The notes under the pieces: generated by a model | The model's database searches: none | Told to the model about the DNA's origin: nothing | Seen by the model: only the letters and a program-made list of their open reading frames with translations | Virus record (IMG/VR): IMGVR_UViG_3300031707_000073 | Coordinates: 1-38,026 of that record | From: a virus | DNA: 38,026 bases | Direction: 5' to 3' (one strand) | Translations under genes and position numbers: made by a program | Shown here: positions 30,150 through 37,406 of the stretch, piece by piece | Layout: every line of letters starts with the position of its first letter | How positions within the stretch are numbered: the stretch's first letter is position 1

Positions 30150-30810
30150 TGTACAAGTCAGAGTAGGAGCAGAGTCCGTAGGTGGAGAAGAAGTCTATGA
30201 GGCTCATGCTCATGGTCTCTCCCGAATCTCAGCAGGAGCGAGACAAAGTATTCTTGCATTCGGAGATGCCCGAAAGGAGATGTTCCAATACCGGATGGGG
30301 CTCATGGCCATCAATGCCACTCTCTCGACGGCAAATATGTTGATCGGAATGGCAGGAATCAAGAACGAGGCCTTGAGGAAAGTCATGATCGGACTGAATG
30401 CCGCCGTCGCTATCGGGAACACGCTCGTCCTTCTAAGGGCCGCGTATGAATCGAGGGCTGCTCTCGCAACATGGGGAAGAGCGATTGCGAATGTGGCCGC
30501 GTCGGGATTTCTCGCCCCCGCCCTTCTAGCAGTCATGGCCGCCGCTGTGATTGGAGCATTGGCTCTTCGGTCAACTGCTATGGCTCAGGGAGGTTATGGT
30601 CTAGTCTCAAAACCGACTCTCTTCCTCGCAGGAGAGGCTGGACCAGAGGCATATTCATTCGCTCCCCTGAGAGGAGGAGGTCCGTTCTCCGCCGGAGGAG
30701 GTTCGGTCAATGTCAGACAGATCAATATCACAGTCGTCACGGATGACCCGAGGAAGGTCGGTCAGGCAGTCGCGGAAGAGATGAGGAAACTCAAGGAGGT
30801 TCTGAGATAA
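30142..30810 (+). CDS. Very short tail tape measure protein
   Basis: 222 aa from ATG 30142, overlapping the T frame by 8 nt. Helical N-terminus with repeated Ala-rich stretches, one or two hydrophobic segments (NAAVAIGNTLVLL, LLAVMAAAVIGALAL), then the typical tape-measure ending LFLAGEAGPEAYSFAPLRGGG and a Gly-rich loop, followed by a beta/alpha tail. GEAGPEA is a very common C-terminal mark of tape measures. Tape measures usually span 500-2000 aa, so this one predicts a very short tail (about 30 nm by the 1.5 angstrom per residue rule). Confidence 0.65.
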   Translation: MPDVQVRVGAESVGGEEVYEAHAHGLSRISAGARQSILAFGDARKEMFQYRMGLMAINATLSTANMLIGMAGIKNEALRKVMIGLNAAVAIGNTLVLLRAAYESRAALATWGRAIANVAASGFLAPALLAVMAAAVIGALALRSTAMAQGGYGLVSKPTLFLAGEAGPEAYSFAPLRGGGPFSAGGGSVNVRQINITVVTDDPRKVGQAVAEEMRKLKEVLR

Positions 30811-32636
30811 TGGTCGAGACATATACAGATGTCACAGTCACAGATGATTGTTTCATTGAAGCCACGGACCCGACATATAATTATGGAGTATCGACAAATC
30901 TTGACGTCGCAAAAAATTGGCCCTCAACTTATGATGCGAGAGCCTTGGTCAAGATCGTCGCTCCATCAAAGCCAATCGGAGCAACCGGAAATCCGCGGCC
31001 TAGAATCAGAATCTATTGTAGCACCGCTCCGGCTGCTGGTCTCCTGATACAGGTATTCAAGATATCCAGAACTGCAACTGAAGTTCTCGAAGGTTCGGGG
31101 AATGGGTCGGCTACCGGAGACGGAGCTACATGGAATACATACAACGGTGTCAACAATTGGACAATTGCAGGAGGGGACTACAACGAGTTCCTCGGCCAAG
31201 GAATCGTAACTACAACTGGATGGAATGAATTTTCCCTGGGGCAGATCGGCCTCGATTGGGGGCAGTCTGCATGGGTCATTCTCCGCTGTGCCGATGAAAC
31301 ATCAGGGTCGGATGGGGCCACTTTCAACTCGGCTGAGAACGGCTCGAACAAACCCGTCATTCGCTGGTATTATGACGATGACGTGCCCAAGAAGATTGTC
31401 GATCTCAAGGCAGTCCCGTACCAGACCGACCCAAGGAAAGTGAAACTCACATGGTCTCCAAATGATGATGTGGACTTCGCATCGTATAAGATCAGAAGAA
31501 GTACATCGTCGCCAGTCCTTTATTCGGATACATTGGTGGAAACGATCACTGGTCAATCGACATCGGAATACATAGACAGCACCGACTACACTGGGAACAT
31601 CGTCTATTTCTTCGCAATCTTCATCGAGGATGGCGTGAACACCGGAATCAATGGGTCGAAGTCGAATGAGACATGGATGATTAGGCCGAAGATTTTCACT
31701 CATACCTGGGACGCATCTGGGCCAGTTTTCAGTGAGGCCGAGGTCTGGATAACGCCTGACACTTATGTTAGTACTCCGACACCAGTCACTGATACGCATG
31801 GATATGTTGAGTGGGGGTCGGGGTCGGACCCGGATGTATCAAGTGCATGGGTTCCAATAGATGAGATTGCCCCGGGGAATCACCGAGTCCATCGGTATCC
31901 ATATGTCGGAAGTCACTCAGGTCGAGTCGCCATGAGAAATAGTCTGGGGTTCGAGACCAACAAGAGTAGCCCGGCCACGATCACCGTCACTTCGATAAAT
32001 CCCGTTGCTAAGATCAGGGCGTCGCCGAGATTGATCGGCTTGAATACTGATGTCAACTTCTATGGGGATGAGTCGTATGCCTCCGCAGGAAACAGAAGTC
32101 TCGCCGCGTCGAATGCTTATGAGTGGGATAAGGATTACAGTGGGGCATTCTCGGCAGACTACACCACGACACTTCCTTATCAGGCGATGCAGTGGACAGG
32201 TGCGGGAACGAAAACCGTCGCTCTGAGGGTCAAGGATGAAGATGGACTATACTCATCCGTCGTGACGATGACCGTGATTGTAGTCGCAGAGGTTACGACC
32301 GCTCTCGATAATCTGGTGGATGGATTCGAGGTACTCGATCTCTCCGAAGGAAGACACGGCGCGATTCTCGATGGGATGGAGTCCTACGAGATTACTGCAG
32401 GTTCGGAGAAGCCGAAACAGGTTTCGATTGAGGGATTCGCGTACACAGACACAGATGTAGATGGAGTTCCCGACGATATCGAGACGCTCAGGGATGTGGT
32501 CACAAACAACAAGAAGGTCTCTCTCACAGTCGATGGGACTTCGAGAACAGGAAGGATAATGGGAGATTTGGAGACGCACAACGAAGGAGGATGGGGTAAT
32601 AAGAGATCGTGGAGATGCGCAATCACTCTAGAATGA
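30810..32636 (+). CDS. Multidomain tail protein (DNRLRE, Fn3, PKD)
   Basis: 608 aa, ATG 30810 overlapping the tape measure TAA. Residues about 1-190: DNRLRE/CBM96-like domain (DVTVTDDCFIEATDPTYNYG, then ARALVKI and a Gly-rich strand set). About 195-290: fibronectin-III (VDLKAVPYQTDPRKVKLTWS, DVDFASYKIRRS). About 395-505: PKD domain (PVAKIRASPRLIGLNTDV, YEWDKDYSG and GTKTVALRVKDEDG). The last 100 residues look like the distal-tail/hub-binding part (VSIEGFAYTDTD). It should sit at the tail tip and contact glycans or host surface. Longer than ordinary distal tail proteins because of the added sugar-binding modules. Confidence 0.7.
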   Translation: MVETYTDVTVTDDCFIEATDPTYNYGVSTNLDVAKNWPSTYDARALVKIVAPSKPIGATGNPRPRIRIYCSTAPAAGLLIQVFKISRTATEVLEGSGNGSATGDGATWNTYNGVNNWTIAGGDYNEFLGQGIVTTTGWNEFSLGQIGLDWGQSAWVILRCADETSGSDGATFNSAENGSNKPVIRWYYDDDVPKKIVDLKAVPYQTDPRKVKLTWSPNDDVDFASYKIRRSTSSPVLYSDTLVETITGQSTSEYIDSTDYTGNIVYFFAIFIEDGVNTGINGSKSNETWMIRPKIFTHTWDASGPVFSEAEVWITPDTYVSTPTPVTDTHGYVEWGSGSDPDVSSAWVPIDEIAPGNHRVHRYPYVGSHSGRVAMRNSLGFETNKSSPATITVTSINPVAKIRASPRLIGLNTDVNFYGDESYASAGNRSLAASNAYEWDKDYSGAFSADYTTTLPYQAMQWTGAGTKTVALRVKDEDGLYSSVVTMTVIVVAEVTTALDNLVDGFEVLDLSEGRHGAILDGMESYEITAGSEKPKQVSIEGFAYTDTDVDGVPDDIETLRDVVTNNKKVSLTVDGTSRTGRIMGDLETHNEGGWGNKRSWRCAITLE

Positions 32637-33802
32637 GGATGTCCATGACCCTGAAAACGAATCCGACCCAAACGAATAGTACATACCGACCTTTGGTTTC
32701 AGCCCTCTATTATGCCCAACCGTGGGAGACATCCTATTCCAGAGTCTATGGAATCATGGGGGGGAGATTGACTCGAAGGGTCAATGCCGCCCCGTCGTTA
32801 GAATTCGAGTACATGAATCCGAGAGGAGGGAACACGGAACTGTTCACCGTCGGAGGGAAGGTGAAACTTCTTCTCGATTGGTCTGTCACTGATACAGACC
32901 TTGCGCAATTTATCGGAATCATCACGCCAGGAGCAGGTATATCTCGGGGGACAGGGAAATCGGTCTCGATTCATGCAGTGGGGTTCTCGTCTCTGTTGGG
33001 GAAGGAATATCAACTCATTGGAGAATACTACTTGGGGTCGGCACCGACCACTCTTCATGAGGAAACATTCGAAGACTTTGAGGCAGGAGTCGCCATAAGG
33101 AAACTCGTCTCGAATCTCTCAGGGTCTCCTCTGGATATTTCAGGGGTGGCCTCATCGAATCCGGAGAAGGTCATCGGAAGGGACATCATTCTCCCAGAAG
33201 GGTGGTCTCTGAAGTCTGCTTTGGTCTCGAAGATAGTCGAGGGGATGATAGATGCAGATGAATCGGCAAATATCCCGAGACCCTACTATTGGTTCGAGAC
33301 ATCGGACAGAGGGTCGGACATACCGGGATTCTATGTAAGGAAGTTCCCCGATCTCGGAGTCGCTCCGGCACTCAGAACACTTGATTGGGATGACGAAATC
33401 ATAGACTCGACTGACAATGTCAGGGTCGATCAGGCCACGAGATGCATTTGTGTCTCATCGAGGGACAGAACAGTTTATGAGGTCTTCCAATCGGATTCCG
33501 CGGTGGAACGTTATGGCCTTCTCGATGCCAAGATCGACTGGAACTCGACAAATCGGGATGACTTGTTTAAGATGGCATGGAGATATGTACAGAGTCACAA
33601 GTCGCCATTCAGGTCGATCTCAGTCTCGACGCCGTTCGCTATCGATATCATGCCATTGGAGGTTCTCCAGATCAACAATGGGCCTTATGGGTTCGAGGGG
33701 AAACAGGCCGTCGTCGAGGTATCGATACCGTTTGGGAATTCGCCAGGATTGACTGAGATCACCCTCGCCTCTCAGGAAGAGGTAATCACAGATTTGGTCT
33801 AG
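32633..33802 (+). CDS. Tail hub / baseplate-like protein
   Basis: 389 aa from ATG 32633, overlapping the previous stop (ATGA). Beta-rich domains in order: a tube-like segment (GRLTRRVNAAPSLEFEYMNP), FIGIITPGAGISRG, and a C-terminal barrel with DIMPLEVLQINNGPYG. This repeated tail-tube-like fold is typical of hub proteins (gp27/gp44-like) that end the tail channel. Last gene of the late operon: an ATATATA promoter follows 8 nt after the stop. Confidence 0.6.
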   Translation: MRMSMTLKTNPTQTNSTYRPLVSALYYAQPWETSYSRVYGIMGGRLTRRVNAAPSLEFEYMNPRGGNTELFTVGGKVKLLLDWSVTDTDLAQFIGIITPGAGISRGTGKSVSIHAVGFSSLLGKEYQLIGEYYLGSAPTTLHEETFEDFEAGVAIRKLVSNLSGSPLDISGVASSNPEKVIGRDIILPEGWSLKSALVSKIVEGMIDADESANIPRPYYWFETSDRGSDIPGFYVRKFPDLGVAPALRTLDWDDEIIDSTDNVRVDQATRCICVSSRDRTVYEVFQSDSAVERYGLLDAKIDWNSTNRDDLFKMAWRYVQSHKSPFRSISVSTPFAIDIMPLEVLQINNGPYGFEGKQAVVEVSIPFGNSPGLTEITLASQEEVITDLV

Positions 33803-33808
33803 TCTCCA

Positions 33809-33824
33809 TAGATATATATACATA
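33809..33824 (+). promoter_or_regulatory. Archaeal-type TATA box (ATATATATA)
   Basis: TAGATATATATACATA, seven nt after the hub stop. Core ATATATATA at 33812-33820 is about 32 nt before the ATG at 33848, so transcription would begin a few nt upstream of that codon. No SD precedes the ATG, which supports leaderless or near-leaderless initiation. Confidence 0.62.
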
Positions 33825-33847
33825 CGGCAGTCATAGTAATCTTCCCG

Positions 33848-33997
33848 ATGCTCGTCTGTCGGAGATGCGGGATAGAGTACCGAGACTGTTTCATCATGAG
33901 AGTCCTCGAAGAGGCCGGAGTGCTCGATGATTCTCTCTCGCACAGATGCCCCGTGTCAGACGAACACGATTTTCAGGAATGCGGGGAAGCCTGTTAG
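33848..33997 (+). CDS. Small zinc-finger protein
   Basis: 49 aa from ATG 33848. CRRCG at the N-terminus, a Cys at the next turn, a helix (MRVLEEAGVLDD), then HRCPVSDEHDF gives a C2HC-like finger with further Cys/His near the end. First gene of the right-arm transcription unit, placed at the correct distance from a TATA box and without an SD. Possibly an early regulator. Confidence 0.55.
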   Translation: MLVCRRCGIEYRDCFIMRVLEEAGVLDDSLSHRCPVSDEHDFQECGEAC

Positions 33998-34016
33998 AAC
34001 GGCGCAAAGTCCGGAT

Positions 34017-34030
34017 GGATATATATATCC
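34017..34030 (+). promoter_or_regulatory. Palindromic TATA box (GGATATATATATCC)
   Basis: A perfect 14-bp palindrome GGATATATATATCC about 35 nt before the TTG at 34059. It could act as a TATA box and, being symmetric, as an operator for a dimeric regulator. It is one of three ATATATA-type boxes in the right arm. Confidence 0.5.
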
Positions 34031-34058
34031 ACCACGCCAATGGACGGTCGGTGAGAAC

Positions 34059-34169
34059 TTGGGAAGGTTCTTCGAGAGAAACAACGATTGGATAGACCAG
34101 TGGGCCGACCTCGTAGAGGAAGTCCTCGGCATGGACATCCACGAGGTCGATGAGGGGATGAACGCATGA
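34059..34169 (+). CDS. Very small protein with TTG start
   Basis: 36 aa from TTG 34059 with GGTGAGAAC as SD. Helical and acidic (FFERNNDWIDQWADLVEEVLG). The same frame is open upstream, but no earlier start fits the promoter at 34017. It shares ATGA with the next gene, supporting translation. Function unknown. Confidence 0.4.
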   Translation: MGRFFERNNDWIDQWADLVEEVLGMDIHEVDEGMNA

Positions 34170-34597
34170 CCATCGAGGTTCGATTCAGACTCTACACCGA
34201 TGCAGTCGGAGTGAACCAGTATGCGGTTCTCTTCGCTATCGACCAGAAGAGACAGTCGGATGACCACGCAGAGCAGTGGCATCGACTCGCAGTCGAACTA
34301 GACAAGTTGAAGAAGAAGGGAATTCGCGCCCTCGACGTTCAGGAACAGAAGGTCTCGATGAAGAAGAAGCACGACTGGGAACTCTTGATGGATGATCCCG
34401 AGACCGGGATAACCTGCTATGTATGCAAGGACTGCGGAGATCAGTCTCTCAGTCAGGACAGAGAGGAGTATGATGAAGAGGGATGCACTCCGAAGGATGG
34501 GGGAGAACCAAAGTGCGAGAAGTGCGGAACAGAGATATTCTCGGAAGACGATGGGTTCTGCCAGACCTGCTACGACAGGGAACACCCAGGAGGATGA
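34166..34597 (+). CDS. Zinc-ribbon protein with two Cys clusters
   Basis: 143 aa from ATG 34166 overlapping the previous stop. The first 80 residues are alpha/beta with a charged helix; then CYVCKDCG, a single Cys, and a C-terminal CEKCG...CQTC ribbon (residues about 85-137). The double zinc module suggests nucleic-acid or protein binding. It lies directly before the mini-A topoisomerase-like gene (4-nt gap) and could be its partner; that is inference. Confidence 0.62.
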   Translation: MTIEVRFRLYTDAVGVNQYAVLFAIDQKRQSDDHAEQWHRLAVELDKLKKKGIRALDVQEQKVSMKKKHDWELLMDDPETGITCYVCKDCGDQSLSQDREEYDEEGCTPKDGGEPKCEKCGTEIFSEDDGFCQTCYDREHPGG

Positions 34598-34601
34598 TTG
34601 A

Positions 34602-35525
34602 ATGGTTGAGGAGAAGGCAACGAAGGAAGAGATAGTCGCCAAGGTGAAGAAGATCATTGCACAGTATGGAGGGATGAGACTCACCCTCCGTCAGATTTTC
34701 TACCGCCTAGTCGCAGGTCAAGTGATCGTGAACAGCGAACACTCGTACAAGAGGCTCGGGAGAATCCTCGTCGAAGCAAGGAAGTCGAAGCAGATTCGAT
34801 ACACGGACATCGAGGACAGGACAAGGGCAGTTCATTCGCCAGTCGGACAGGATGAGTACACATCGGCCAAGTGGTTCCGGCGATTCTACGACCACATCCG
34901 GGAACTCGACAAGGGATACAGTCTGCCTCGCTGGTGGGGACAGAAGACGAATGTAGTCGTCTTCCTTGAGAAGGAGGCCCTGAGTGCACTCTTCGAGGAC
35001 GTCACAGACCGCCTCAAGGTCGATCTAGTTGTCTGCCGAGGATACCCGTCACTGACCCTGATGTACGAAGTCGCCTCTCATCTCGGGGAGATGCCCGAGG
35101 AAGTCGAGTCCGTGGAGTTCATCTACTTCGGGGACTACGACCCATCGGGAGCAGACATCGAGAGGCATGTCGGGGAAGAACTCTCGACCACCTTTGGTCT
35201 CGACTTCAACATCACGAGGAAGGCAATCACGAGAGACCAGATTGATGAATACCACATACCTCCCGCACCCGCGAAACAGACCGACAGCAGGACCGCAGGA
35301 TTCGAGGAGAGAGAGGGGGTCTCCTGGCAGGTCGAACTCGATGCCATCGAGCCGAAGGTTCTCCAGGGGATGATCGAGGAAGAGATCGAACAGTACTACT
35401 CCACCGAACAGGCTAAGGTTCGGGCGAAGGAACTTGAGAAGAGGAGAGAGAAGATCAGGGGATGGCTCGATGATGCCTTCAACGAGGACTTCGAAGCCCC
35501 GGATGAGGATGAGGAGGACGAGTGA
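34602..35525 (+). CDS. Topo VI-A/Spo11-like protein (mini-A type)
   Basis: 307 aa from ATG 34602 (GGAGGATGATTGA upstream). Seen: a 5Y-CAP-like winged-helix start MRLTLRQIFYRLV with the candidate catalytic Tyr 34, and a TOPRIM domain with FLEKEALSAL (Glu 123) and YFGDYDPSGADIERH (Asp 178, Asp 180). This is the DNA-cleaving A subunit of type IIB topoisomerases. No B subunit (ATPase) is present in the window, and the length matches free-standing mini-A proteins known from archaeal and bacterial mobile elements. It should break and rejoin DNA, for decatenation, replication or recombination. The Glu/Asp tail is unusually acidic. Confidence 0.82.
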   Translation: MVEEKATKEEIVAKVKKIIAQYGGMRLTLRQIFYRLVAGQVIVNSEHSYKRLGRILVEARKSKQIRYTDIEDRTRAVHSPVGQDEYTSAKWFRRFYDHIRELDKGYSLPRWWGQKTNVVVFLEKEALSALFEDVTDRLKVDLVVCRGYPSLTLMYEVASHLGEMPEEVESVEFIYFGDYDPSGADIERHVGEELSTTFGLDFNITRKAITRDQIDEYHIPPAPAKQTDSRTAGFEEREGVSWQVELDAIEPKVLQGMIEEEIEQYYSTEQAKVRAKELEKRREKIRGWLDDAFNEDFEAPDEDEEDE

Positions 35526-35526
35526 A

Positions 35527-35973
35527 TTGACTCAGGCGAAGTACCACTGTGATTGTGGATGGGCGGGGATTCTCCCCCCGCCTTCGGAGTACCGGAGACT
35601 CATGGGTCATGCCGTCATCTGCCCGAAATGTGGAGGTTATCCGTACTTCGAGGAGGTCGTGCAAGTGAAGACCGAGATCGAGGAGAAGCCGGAAGGCAAG
35701 CCGGTTCTCTTCTCTCTCGGTCAGACCTTGATGACACCGGGGACGATTGCGGCTTTCGAGAGGACAGGAGAGAGGCCGTTGTCGTTCCTCGGCCTCCATC
35801 AGAGGGGGATATGGGGTCAGCTCTCGAAGGATGATCGAGAGGAGAACAGGCTCTCCTTGGAGAAGGGATGGAGACTCATGTCGGCCTACTTCCTCAAGGA
35901 TGGCACGAGGATATGGGTCATCACCGAGGCAGATCGGGCATCGACAACGATTCTCCTTCCGAGCGAATATTAG
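35527..35973 (+). CDS. Zinc-ribbon protein with conserved HQxGxWG...TEADR domain
   Basis: 148 aa with TTG start 35527, two nt after the topoisomerase-like stop; an SD-like GAGGACGAGTGAA precedes it. N-terminal zinc ribbon (CDCGW, CPKCGG), linker, then GLHQRGIWGQLSKDD, NRLSLEKGWRLMSAYF, DGTRIWVITEADR and TTILLPSEY. This C-terminal block is a widespread plasmid/phage domain of unknown function, recognised by its HQxGxWG, S-x-Y, WxxTEADRxxTTxLLPxEY pattern. The zinc-ribbon fusion is less common. Confidence 0.65.
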   Translation: MTQAKYHCDCGWAGILPPPSEYRRLMGHAVICPKCGGYPYFEEVVQVKTEIEEKPEGKPVLFSLGQTLMTPGTIAAFERTGERPLSFLGLHQRGIWGQLSKDDREENRLSLEKGWRLMSAYFLKDGTRIWVITEADRASTTILLPSEY

Positions 35974-35986
35974 GGAGGTCCGGAGA

Positions 35987-36190
35987 ATGGAGAAGGAAGA
36001 AGCAATCGAACTCGTGCAGAATCTGAAGGACATCAGAGATGAGATAATCGCCCTGTTGAATCAGGCGAACCAGATTGTCGAAAAATATGACAAAGGAACT
36101 TGGGTCAGGGGAGTCTGCGGAGTGTATGATCTCCATTATCTGAACTCGGATATCAGGAACATCGAAAGGAAGGAGGGTCTCGGTCAATGA
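35987..36190 (+). CDS. Hypothetical helical protein
   Basis: 67 aa from ATG 35987 behind GGGAGGTCCGGAGA. Helical with VQNLKDIRDEIIALLNQANQ then a single Cys; a likely coiled-coil helix. Overlaps the next zinc gene by an ATGA. Unknown function. Confidence 0.6.
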   Translation: MEKEEAIELVQNLKDIRDEIIALLNQANQIVEKYDKGTWVRGVCGVYDLHYLNSDIRNIERKEGLGQ

Positions 36191-36369
36191 CCCCTCAGTA
36201 TTATGGAGACCGATGCCCCGAATGCGGTGCATCATCTCGCATTCTGGTCCTTCTGAGATCATCGAAGGGGAACAGGCCGAGGATTCCAATCGTGGTCGAG
36301 TGGATGCCCGCCTTTCTGCCAAATGGACAGTGGTGCAGATTTTGCGGCTGGATGAATGGGAGGCCGTGA
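36187..36369 (+). CDS. Small zinc-ribbon protein
   Basis: 60 aa from ATG 36187 (ATGA overlap). CPECGASS and CRFCGW knuckles about 37 residues apart, with a strand-rich basic middle (SSRILVLLRSSKG). A typical zinc ribbon. Last gene before the 280-nt structured intergenic segment. Confidence 0.62.
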   Translation: MTPQYYGDRCPECGASSRILVLLRSSKGNRPRIPIVVEWMPAFLPNGQWCRFCGWMNGRP

Positions 36370-36373
36370 CGGA

Positions 36374-36385
36374 TAGATATATCTA
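36374..36385 (+). promoter_or_regulatory. Palindromic TATA box (TAGATATATCTA)
   Basis: A perfect 12-bp palindrome with core ATATAT, right after the stop at 36369. Start expected near 36405, at the front of the structured segment. Third ATATATA-type box in the right arm. Confidence 0.5.
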
Positions 36386-36405
36386 ATGTGAGGATGATTA
36401 AGGAA

Positions 36406-36640
36406 GGGAGGTCAAGAGGATTGAATCCATCATGGGGTCGGGGGTCTCACCATTTCCTCCAGAAGAACCACCCACAAAACATTTCTGAACCCCCGGCCTC
36501 GCCAACATGGGGCTTGTCTGGTGATAGTTTATCCCACCCTCTCACAGGCCCCTGGAATCGGGAGAGACTCAGTGCAAATGGGGGGAGAGAAGATCGTGGT
36601 GCCTTACCAGATTTTCCACTCTCCCGATTCCACCCTGAGG
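36406..36640 (+). ncRNA. Structured non-coding RNA candidate
   Basis: About 235 nt between a TATA box and the next gene, without credible coding. Hairpin 1: 36434-36445 pairs with 36489-36500 (CGGGGGT/ACCCCCG core of 7 bp, extended by G-C and G-U pairs). Hairpin 2: TGGAATCGGGAGAG (36553-36566) with CTCTCCCGATTCCA (36619-36632), a perfect 14-bp stem with a 52-nt loop that contains its own TGGT/ACCA hairpin. CATGGGG recurs at 36431 and 36506. This could be a regulatory RNA, a long leader, or a replication-origin structure. Confidence 0.5.
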
Positions 36641-36650
36641 AGTCGATAAG

Positions 36651-36809
36651 ATGAAGTGCCCTAAGTGCGGGGAATCGCTCAGCAGCCTCGATATATGGAC
36701 TTGCGGGAAGACGGTCATGTACCGCTGCCATGTCTGCCGAGGCCGATGGAAACCTATCGAAGAGCTGCGTGGTCACGAAGAGAAGCTCAAGGATGGTGAG
36801 AAGAGATGA
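36651..36809 (+). CDS. Small zinc-ribbon protein
   Basis: 52 aa from ATG 36651, SD GAGGAGTCGATAAG. CPKCG and CHVC frame a short beta segment with an extra Cys; Trp/Lys-rich middle. Ends in EEKLKDGEKR, repeated at the end of the next gene. It lies directly after the structured RNA segment, which could be its leader. Confidence 0.65.
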   Translation: MKCPKCGESLSSLDIWTCGKTVMYRCHVCRGRWKPIEELRGHEEKLKDGEKR

Positions 36810-36970
36810 ACGATTCGACTTGGTTGCAGGTGCGCGGGGAACTTCTGGAACTCGCTATGGATTATCGGATGGATTGGTCGGGGTTTGACGGCAGAACCCT
36901 ATTGCATCAGATTGAATCCATTATCGAGAAGGCCGAAAATACGGAGAAGCTCAAGGACGGTGAGCGATGA
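36806..36970 (+). CDS. Hypothetical small helical protein
   Basis: 54 aa from ATG 36806 (ATGA overlap). Helical, acidic (VRGELLELAMDYRMDW), ending EKLKDGER, the same C-terminal tag as the preceding gene and encoded by a near-identical 22-nt run. Function unknown; the shared ends suggest a local duplication that carried the stop/SD/start junction. Confidence 0.52.
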   Translation: MNDSTWLQVRGELLELAMDYRMDWSGFDGRTLLHQIESIIEKAENTEKLKDGER

Positions 36971-37227
36971 TGGAAGAGGTTCGGAGAGAATCGGCCTGTG
37001 GGGAATATCTTCATTGTGTCGAATGCCAGAAGAAGATCAAACTCGCGGAGTCGCACAAGTGCGTAACGCTGAGATGCATGGACTGTGGAGGCCTATTCTG
37101 CCCTGTTTGTGAGGGCGTAGGCGAGAGGTATGACGTGGCCGATGTTCTGGTCATGGTCCCTCATCAATGTGGTGTGTGCTTGAAGCGGACTGATGATAGA
37201 GGAGGAGGGAGACATGCCGTCGTATGA
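36967..37227 (+). CDS. Cys-rich zinc-binding protein
   Basis: 86 aa from ATG 36967 (ATGA overlap). Knuckles CVEC, then Cys at KCV, CMDCGGLFCPVC and CGVC: eight or more Cys residues plus His, enough for two zinc ions, as in RING-, LIM- or B-box-like cross-braced folds. Possibly a protein-protein or nucleic-acid adaptor. Its end overlaps the next gene. Confidence 0.62.
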   Translation: MMEEVRRESACGEYLHCVECQKKIKLAESHKCVTLRCMDCGGLFCPVCEGVGERYDVADVLVMVPHQCGVCLKRTDDRGGGRHAVV

Positions 37228-37396
37228 ACACATCCTATTGAGATCGGATGTCAAGAAGGCCCTGGTAAGGAATATCCAGAGGAAGTTGAAGAAGAAGCGG
37301 AAGAAGAAACAGCTCGGGATGTCTGAAGTGCTGGAGTACCTGATGGGAGTCGAGGAGTCCGTCACTTTGGACGACCCCGACGAAGTCGTTGAATAG
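37214..37396 (+). CDS. Small basic DNA-binding-like protein
   Basis: 60 aa from ATG 37214, SD GGAGGAGGGAGAC. N-terminal strand-like YEHILLRSDVKKALV, then a very Lys/Arg-rich helix and LGMSEVLEYLMG. The strand plus helix plus GxSxxxxxxL order resembles ribbon-helix-helix repressors. Acidic tail. A plausible regulator of the circle-junction operon. Confidence 0.52.
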   Translation: MPSYEHILLRSDVKKALVRNIQRKLKKKRKKKQLGMSEVLEYLMGVEESVTLDDPDEVVE

Positions 37397-37406
37397 GGAG
37401 AAGGAG

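Noticed and set aside
30142-30810. Reading the tape measure as truncated by a missing upstream part
   Set aside because: The upstream frame is occupied by the chaperone T extension with only an 8-nt overlap, and ATG 30142 fits; no frameshift is needed to explain a short gene.
36388-36654. An 88-codon open frame over the structured segment (ATG 36388)
   Set aside because: Its codon use is unlike the window's, it starts without an SD, and perfect stems cross it. Treated as non-coding.
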